Source: Candidatus Zhuqueibacterota bacterium (lineage in GTDB: Bacteria > SM23-31). Taken from it: DNA of 11,436 bases. The notes below the pieces were generated by a model. The model was not told the origin of the DNA, made no database searches, and saw nothing but the letters and a program-made list of their open reading frames with translations. The stretch spans positions 1 through 11,436 of the forward strand of contig JADFON010000031.1 of the NCBI GenBank assembly GCA_022562855.1, read 5' to 3'. This document shows, in pieces, positions 6,880-11,436 of this stretch. Both the position numbers and the translations under genes were made by a program. Each line of letters opens with the position of its first letter. Position 1 is the stretch's first letter.

Positions 6880-8001
6880 CTAAACGGGATTTTCTACAAC
6901 CAAAACATCAAATGATTCCGGTGATTTATTATTAGTGCCGGTTTCAATTTTTGCTTTCAGTCTTGTGTTGTCTTTGCTGTAACTTTTTCTGATGTAACCA
7001 AGTCCGACAGTTTTCTTGATCTTTCTTGAATAGGTCAAAGATGTGATATGTCCGGCTCTGATATTGTCTTCTGAATACAGCATATAATCGCCATCAGGAA
7101 CATTGTCAGTCTGAAAAACTATACTGCGGAGGTGCTTTTGTACTTTGTCATAAGTGTCAAGGCGGGCGATAACCTCCTGACCGATATAACATCCCTTGGT
7201 GAAACTGACATCGCTTATAATTCCAGCTTCGTGGGGATTGATGTTTTCATTGAATTCGTTGGGAGAGGAAGGTAAGCCATTTTCAATTCGAAATATTTCG
7301 TGAGCCTCTTCGCCAATCAAGCTTATTTCTAATCCCAAATGGTCATCCAACATGCTATTCAACAATTCCGCACAGATTTTTTGTTCTACAATGATCCAAT
7401 AGTGGTGAAATTTGTCATTCATATGAGGTCGAATCAGATCGAAAGATACATTATCGACAGATATTGGAATTAGTCTGCGCTCATCCACTGAACTGCCGGT
7501 ATTACCGCTGAGAAGCTCTACAAATTGGTCTGCTTTCGGACCAAGTATCTCGATAATAATTATTTCATCCCGGAAAGGTAGTACATTGACATCGTCCACA
7601 ATAATATATTTTTCTATCCACTTCAACAGTTTTTCTTCGTATTCAGGACAGCCGGTCATAAGAAGGTAATCGCCATAATTGATCAAAGTCGCGTAATCGA
7701 TAATTCTTCCGTTTTCATTTGTAAAAATAGTGCGTGTTACTCTGTTTTTTTCTAAATTTTTTGTTTCATTGGTGGTAATCCTGTGAAGAAAATCGAGAGT
7801 ATCCGTACCGTGCAGCTTGTAAATACCTTTGTCCGGTAATATACGAATACCAGCCGAATTATATAATGCATGATATTCATTTTCTATAGAGCCGAAGTTC
7901 TGAACGCAAAGATAATCTCTATCCGGGTTAAAAATAGCTCCGTGTTCCTTGAAAATATCACGGATAGAGGCAGAACCGGTATTTGTTTGATTCATAGACA
8001 T
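6880..8001 (-). CDS. ygfZ: YgfZ/GcvT-family folate-binding protein (Fe-S enzyme maintenance)
   Basis: Soluble 373-residue protein related to the glycine-cleavage T-protein. The family signature K-G-C-Y-x-G-Q-E is present as KGCYIGQE (269-276), with the conserved cysteine C271, preceded by a motif of the NPHEAG...VSFTKG type (255-269). This signature separates YgfZ from true aminomethyltransferases. E. coli YgfZ binds tetrahydrofolate and supports certain Fe-S enzymes and tRNA modification. The protein is somewhat longer than E. coli YgfZ (about 326), partly through an N-terminal extension of about 50 residues before the core; part of this extension (GAIFNPDRDYL, HALYNSAGI) resembles the start of GcvT-type proteins. 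It begins 2 bases after the DUF6787-like gene, so translation is probably coupled, and it is the last gene of the respiratory run. A second ATG two codons later is an equally possible start. No ribosome binding site is visible. Confidence 0.9.
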   Translation of the reverse strand: MSMNQTNTGSASIRDIFKEHGAIFNPDRDYLCVQNFGSIENEYHALYNSAGIRILPDKGIYKLHGTDTLDFLHRITTNETKNLEKNRVTRTIFTNENGRIIDYATLINYGDYLLMTGCPEYEEKLLKWIEKYIIVDDVNVLPFRDEIIIIEILGPKADQFVELLSGNTGSSVDERRLIPISVDNVSFDLIRPHMNDKFHHYWIIVEQKICAELLNSMLDDHLGLEISLIGEEAHEIFRIENGLPSSPNEFNENINPHEAGIISDVSFTKGCYIGQEVIARLDTYDKVQKHLRSIVFQTDNVPDGDYMLYSEDNIRAGHITSLTYSRKIKKTVGLGYIRKSYSKDNTRLKAKIETGTNNKSPESFDVLVVENPV

Positions 8002-8003
8002 TT

Positions 8004-8345
8004 TTAATCGGAAATTTTTGATTGAAAGCGTCCGGCAGTATTATGAATTCTTGTCAAAATCCACCGCCCGAGTGCCTTTTCTCTTGACCAGATGAAATGA
8101 AATTGTCCTAATAATGCGCCATATACGAGAAGTAATACCTGGTGTATGGGGAAAAACAGCATTACTCTGAGAAAGATCCTTAGAATCAAGGAAGAGTCTG
8201 CATCTATTTTTAAAATTCTGACAATTTTGTCAGAGAAATATACGGTACTTGAACCTGCTAATGCAAATGTAAGAAGAATTAAAATTATTGTCCATGTACC
8301 GGTAATATCCCATTTGTGCTTTAACTTGGTTATAAATCCAGGCAT
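8004..8345 (-). CDS. Small DUF6787-like membrane protein
   Basis: A 113-residue protein of unknown function with a basic N-terminus (residues 7-11, KLKHK), a first membrane helix at about 17-36, and a second hydrophobic stretch at about 53-80 that could be one long or two short helices. It ends in a basic, soluble tail. The pattern of a short basic head, W-x-x-T-G-T-W, and G-Q-F-H-F (80-84) after the last helix reminds me of the DUF6787 family of Bacteroidota; this is recalled, not searched. The sequence before the ATG lacks a ribosome binding site, and in-frame codons upstream soon meet a stop, so no longer start fits. It sits between the eight-helix membrane protein (21-base gap) and ygfZ (2-base gap). 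An accessory role for the neighbouring membrane complex is an inference from position only. Confidence 0.75.
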   Translation of the reverse strand: MPGFITKLKHKWDITGTWTIILILLTFALAGSSTVYFSDKIVRILKIDADSSLILRIFLRVMLFFPIHQVLLLVYGALLGQFHFIWSREKALGRWILTRIHNTAGRFQSKISD

Positions 8346-8366
8346 AATTATGATACATAAAATTCA

Positions 8367-9302
8367 TCAAAACTGCTGACGAATTACTGTCATTAACAAT
8401 ATAACTAATAACATTATTCCCGAACCTGTATAAACTAATGTAAGGTTGTTTTCTGAATTTCGGGCTTTAAAGATAACTATAATCGCAATCGCCGTCAGCA
8501 AAATGCTCGTTGATAACGAATGGGTAGCCATCGGATTCGCGCCAAAGAAGTACCTCATTTGTTCGCCGGGGAGTGAAATTACATAAGCAATACCGATCAC
8601 TAAATTGAGAAAAGTAGCGTGCATAAACATTTTACCACCATATTGAACAGCCCATTTCGACCAGTCATCCGAACCGGATTTTCCCCGTGCCCCGATTATC
8701 ATAACCCAAAGACCGGAAATTGCCACCGCACTTATGACAAAATGTAAGTACCCGGTATATAAAGATAAATCGCTAAATCGCGGGATGGCGCTAATACTAC
8801 CTTCAAGATAACCCGACCATGTTTCCGGGCGAAGCATTACCGGAAAATTGTAAGAATACAGAAGACCGAGGAGCAAAAAAAGAAGCATTATAATTCCCGG
8901 AATCAAACTAAGGAACCGTTCAGGTGAATCCCATTTTTTTCTGATATGATAGCATCCGATTTGTCCCGATAGTAAAAGAAAAAAAGCGGTATAGAGGACT
9001 ATTGATCCCAGTATTTGAGAAAATGGAATGGTATTCCAATATATCAGTAGAACAAGAACTGCAGGCACAACTATACCGGCAAAAACAAATATACCCGCTT
9101 TATAGATGTAGCCGGACAGCAGTCTGCCGAGTTTGTATTGGTTCGAATTCGGGTCCTTTGCTCCGGCGCTTATTAAGGTAAAGACCGAGCCGCCGACAAT
9201 AAGATTCATAGGAACGAGATGCAAAATAAAGAAAAATAATAGCATGAATTTTAGTGTCGAGAGAGACTCAGGGAGTGAAAGTTGTTCTATGGCTGATGGC
9301 AT
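8367..9302 (-). CDS. Eight-helix membrane protein, distantly like cytochrome bd subunit I; possible b-type cytochrome
   Basis: Integral membrane protein of 311 residues. I count eight hydrophobic helices at about 17-46, 66-90, 97-120, 131-152, 181-204, 226-245, 262-279 and 286-306. Histidines lie within or at the ends of helices: H28, H119, H187, H228 and H261. The first helix, with HLVPMNLIVGG (28-38), and the fifth, GYLHFVISAVAISG (184-197), have the character of heme-bearing helices 1 and 5 of CydA and of the CydA-like proteins of Geobacter and Nitrospira; this is recognition by eye. It lacks the length of CydA (about 450-520) and the Q-loop, so it is not a normal bd oxidase subunit, and no CydB is present here. 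It follows the oxidase-subunit-IV/diheme cytochrome c fusion by 24 bases. A quinol-oxidising or electron-transferring membrane cytochrome is my preferred inference. A non-heme membrane protein cannot be excluded. Confidence 0.7.
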   Translation of the reverse strand: MPSAIEQLSLPESLSTLKFMLLFFFILHLVPMNLIVGGSVFTLISAGAKDPNSNQYKLGRLLSGYIYKAGIFVFAGIVVPAVLVLLIYWNTIPFSQILGSIVLYTAFFLLLSGQIGCYHIRKKWDSPERFLSLIPGIIMLLFLLLGLLYSYNFPVMLRPETWSGYLEGSISAIPRFSDLSLYTGYLHFVISAVAISGLWVMIIGARGKSGSDDWSKWAVQYGGKMFMHATFLNLVIGIAYVISLPGEQMRYFFGANPMATHSLSTSILLTAIAIIVIFKARNSENNLTLVYTGSGIMLLVILLMTVIRQQF

Positions 9303-9326
9303 GATATATTTTTTGGTTTGTAATAG

Positions 9327-10145
9327 TTAAGGGTTTTTGGGACTGCCGTCTTCTTTATACCATGATTCGATATAATCTGATATCATTCTTAGCTCTTCAT
9401 CCGTTCCCAGCCACGGCACCATTAATTCAATCTGCTCTGTGAATATCGGGATCAAATCGAACACATCGTCTGAAGTTGAGCCGTAAAATGAATCGAAGAT
9501 CGGTCGTGTGTCGCCGTCGATTGTATGGCAAAAATTGCATCTATTATTAAAGACTTCTTCACCGGATTGAAATTTATACTCTTTATCGGTTTTTGAATAC
9601 AGGAAATTTGCCAGTAATCTGCGTTCCTCATCGGTTCCGGAAAACGGGGTCATTGCAAACCGCGAATGTTCCAAACGGTCTATAAAATAATAAATAAATT
9701 CTTCATTTAGACCTTTTAGTTGATTTGGCAAACCCATGTCTCCCTGTAAGACATGACATCCACCACAGGAACTCACAAAGATCCCTCCTCCAGGACCGAG
9801 AAAATCGTACATCGCTGCGTTTTCCGTTATTAGGTTATCCCGGTATTCGTATATGTCACCCCGGCGCATTGTGTCGGCAATCGTCAGCGTTATCAAAACT
9901 GTTAAGAAGAACAACGAAGTACTAAAAATTATTATATACAGTTTGTTGTCATAGTACAAATGCATAAAGAACAATGCAACAAGCGCCGCCTTGAAAGAGG
10001 CGATGCCAAGCGCTATAATCAAATTGAGGGATCCCATATCTATAAACGAAACGGTTACCGTAATAATCGTCAGAAATAAAAGAGAACCGCCAATTAAAAA
10101 ATATATTTTTCTTGGTAATACATGAGGTTTTTCATGATCATTCAT
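9327..10145 (-). CDS. Fusion of cytochrome oxidase subunit IV-like domain and diheme cytochrome c
   Basis: A 272-residue protein with two parts. Residues 1-92 contain three membrane helices (about 14-35, 41-62, 69-91). The second holds FKAALVALFFMHLYY (51-65), the hallmark of the small subunit IV (CyoD/CtaF, COX4_pro) of heme-copper oxidases, which is normally a stand-alone protein of about 100 residues. Residues 110-265 are a two-domain class I cytochrome c: heme sites CGGCH (127-131) and CNFCH (203-207), each followed by a likely axial methionine in a typical context, M165 (FAMTPFSGTDEE) and M242 (ELMVPWLGTDEE). With the N-terminus inside, three helices put the hemes in the periplasm, where heme c is attached. 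It starts 38 bases after hemY and is followed by the eight-helix membrane protein. No oxidase subunit I, II or III gene is in the window; they could lie beyond hemY. I see no frameshift at the junction. Confidence 0.88.
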   Translation of the reverse strand: MNDHEKPHVLPRKIYFLIGGSLLFLTIITVTVSFIDMGSLNLIIALGIASFKAALVALFFMHLYYDNKLYIIIFSTSLFFLTVLITLTIADTMRRGDIYEYRDNLITENAAMYDFLGPGGGIFVSSCGGCHVLQGDMGLPNQLKGLNEEFIYYFIDRLEHSRFAMTPFSGTDEERRLLANFLYSKTDKEYKFQSGEEVFNNRCNFCHTIDGDTRPIFDSFYGSTSDDVFDLIPIFTEQIELMVPWLGTDEELRMISDYIESWYKEDGSPKNP

Positions 10146-10183
10146 TATCGCACCATTATATATATATCAGCAAATACAGTAAA

Positions 10184-11436
10184 TTAATTTGACAGAAATT
10201 CCGTCACTTTCCGGTAGACGGCGTCTGAGTTTTTTATACAATCTCCCACTGATATGCCGCCTCTATAGTTACCGGCAAGAAACAAACCCGGATTCGATTC
10301 CTCGAATTTATCAAATTCCCGGTCATGCTCGAAATGTCCGGTATTATATTGAGGAATAGCTTTTTCCCAAAATTTTTGCGCCATGAATACCGGAGTTTCA
10401 TTTATTTCCATGACGTCATGAAACTCTTTTAACACCTCTTGAATCAGATTCTCCCTGGCGTCATTTTTTTTGTCATTCAATAAGCCGGGGCTGCGCGCCC
10501 CACCAATGAACAGCGTAAATGAAACATGATTTTCATCCGACCTTTCAGGAAAAAGTACAGTATTCCAGATTGCACCGAGAAACAACTTTTTTTCTTTTTC
10601 AGGTATGAGAAATCCAAACCCGTCAAGATTACGCCCGACTGCCTCCTTTCGGTAACCAAGACACAAGACCAAAACAGGAGGATAATAAATTGAGAATAGA
10701 TGTTCAGAAACATTCTTATCAATGCCGCTAAGAATATCAGCCGCAATATAAGCGGGAATCGTTGAAACTACGACCTTTGTCTCAATGGTATATTCCTCAC
10801 CGTCCCTTTTATATTTTACAAGATATCCGGAATTCTCTTTTTCATTGTGTTCGACAGTATTTACTTCAGCGCCAAATACTACTTTTGCTCCCAGGGAGTG
10901 AGCAACAGCCCTCGGTAGTGAGTTCATTCCCTGGCGGAATGAGAACATTTTTGCGCTTTGCTTCGAATCTTCGGCGGATGTTTTTCTTTCTTTTCTTCCT
11001 TTTATCATCCCCTTTATCAATCCGCCATATTTTTCTTCGAGACGGAAGAGACGGGGAAAGGCGGATTTTACGCTCAGGTTTTCCGGGTTTCCTGCAAATA
11101 CACCGCCGACAAACGGGTTGATCGCGTAATCGAGAAATTCCTGACCGAGCCGTCTTCTAACAAAATCGGCAATACTCTCGTCATCTTCAGCCGAAGCAGC
11201 TTTGAATTTCGAAACAAATGGTTCGCATAGCAATCTCAGTTTCGCTTTAGAAGAGAATAGCCTTGTCTTCAAAAAAGAACCGGGACTTGTGGGAAGCGCA
11301 TGAAGCGTATTGTCTCTCAGTATATACCTTTTTTTAGCCTCTTCCCGCGCATAAATCATCTCACCGGAGATACCGGATTCTTCCGCTAATTTTCTTATTA
11401 GCGGAGTGGTTTCCAGTCCGCTGTTAGGTCCATGAT
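10184..11436 (-). CDS. hemY: Protoporphyrinogen oxidase (HemY type), 5' end cut by window edge
   Basis: FAD-dependent enzyme that oxidises protoporphyrinogen IX to protoporphyrin IX (or coproporphyrinogen in some lineages), the late step of heme synthesis; peripheral membrane or cytoplasmic. The frame is open to the window edge. An internal ATG at 11359 is not the start, because upstream in-frame codons encode HGPNSGLETTPLIRKLAEE, the conserved family segment that follows the FAD-binding N-terminus. About 416 codons are visible; the missing part should be some 40-50 residues carrying the GxGxxG dinucleotide fold. Other family features are KKRYILRDNTLHALPTSP near 11286-11335 and the C-terminal FAD-contact segment LFLAGNYRGGISVGDC near 10240-10285. 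It precedes the cytochrome fusion by 38 bases, which fits supply of heme to the cytochromes encoded downstream. Whether the substrate is proto- or coproporphyrinogen cannot be read here. Confidence 0.93.
   Translation of the reverse strand, partial: HGPNSGLETTPLIRKLAEESGISGEMIYAREEAKKRYILRDNTLHALPTSPGSFLKTRLFSSKAKLRLLCEPFVSKFKAASAEDDESIADFVRRRLGQEFLDYAINPFVGGVFAGNPENLSVKSAFPRLFRLEEKYGGLIKGMIKGRKERKTSAEDSKQSAKMFSFRQGMNSLPRAVAHSLGAKVVFGAEVNTVEHNEKENSGYLVKYKRDGEEYTIETKVVVSTIPAYIAADILSGIDKNVSEHLFSIYYPPVLVLCLGYRKEAVGRNLDGFGFLIPEKEKKLFLGAIWNTVLFPERSDENHVSFTLFIGGARSPGLLNDKKNDARENLIQEVLKEFHDVMEINETPVFMAQKFWEKAIPQYNTGHFEHDREFDKFEESNPGLFLAGNYRGGISVGDCIKNSDAVYRKVTEFLSN

Noticed and set aside
8367-9302. 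Ordinary cytochrome bd oxidase subunit I (CydA)
   Set aside because: At 311 residues it is far too short, lacks the Q-loop, and no cydB follows. Only the general look of two heme-type helices supports a relationship.
10477-10746. Minus-strand open frame of 89 codons inside hemY
   Set aside because: It is in another frame within a region where hemY is clearly coding, and it shows no family features.
11357-11359. ATG as the start of hemY
   Set aside because: The frame continues upstream to the window edge and encodes the conserved HGPNSGLET segment, so the true start lies outside the window.

Overview
The window is a dense stretch of bacterial chromosome. Every gene I can support lies on the minus strand, so it reads from the right edge to the left. 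Base composition is moderate to AT-rich, most start codons lack a clear Shine-Dalgarno sequence, and one small membrane protein looks like a family (DUF6787-like) that I associate with Bacteroidota and relatives. I therefore infer a member of the Bacteroidota/Ignavibacteriota (FCB) group with aerobic or microaerobic respiration. This placement is tentative, because no rRNA or other decisive marker is present.

Right part (11436 to 6880): a tightly packed run of five genes, probably one operon. In transcription order they are hemY (protoporphyrinogen oxidase, 5' end outside the window), a fusion of a cytochrome oxidase subunit IV-like membrane domain with a diheme cytochrome c, an eight-helix His-containing membrane protein with weak resemblance to cytochrome bd subunit I, a small DUF6787-like membrane protein, and ygfZ (folate-binding protein for Fe-S enzyme maintenance). 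Gaps are 38, 24, 21 and 2 bases. The theme is heme synthesis plus a membrane electron-transfer module. The fusion and the eight-helix protein together are the best candidate for an undescribed system: a membrane b-type cytochrome passing electrons to a membrane-anchored periplasmic diheme c domain.

Middle (6879 to 6459): 421 bases without a gene. They hold a probable 236-base non-autonomous mobile element with perfect 16-base terminal inverted repeats and 5-base flanking direct repeats, and a second inverted-repeat element nested inside it.

Left-middle (6458 to 2591): a two-component pair separated by 2 bases. A soluble double-PAS histidine kinase is followed by an NtrC-type sigma-54 activator. 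After 224 bases carrying a recognisable promoter and a cluster of palindromes comes a small stand-alone receiver protein with a changed switch residue.

Left edge (2428 to 1): a DNA repair pair, polX (X-family polymerase with PHP nuclease domain) and nth (endonuclease III, last few residues outside the window), 56 bases apart. The two enzymes act at successive steps of base excision repair.
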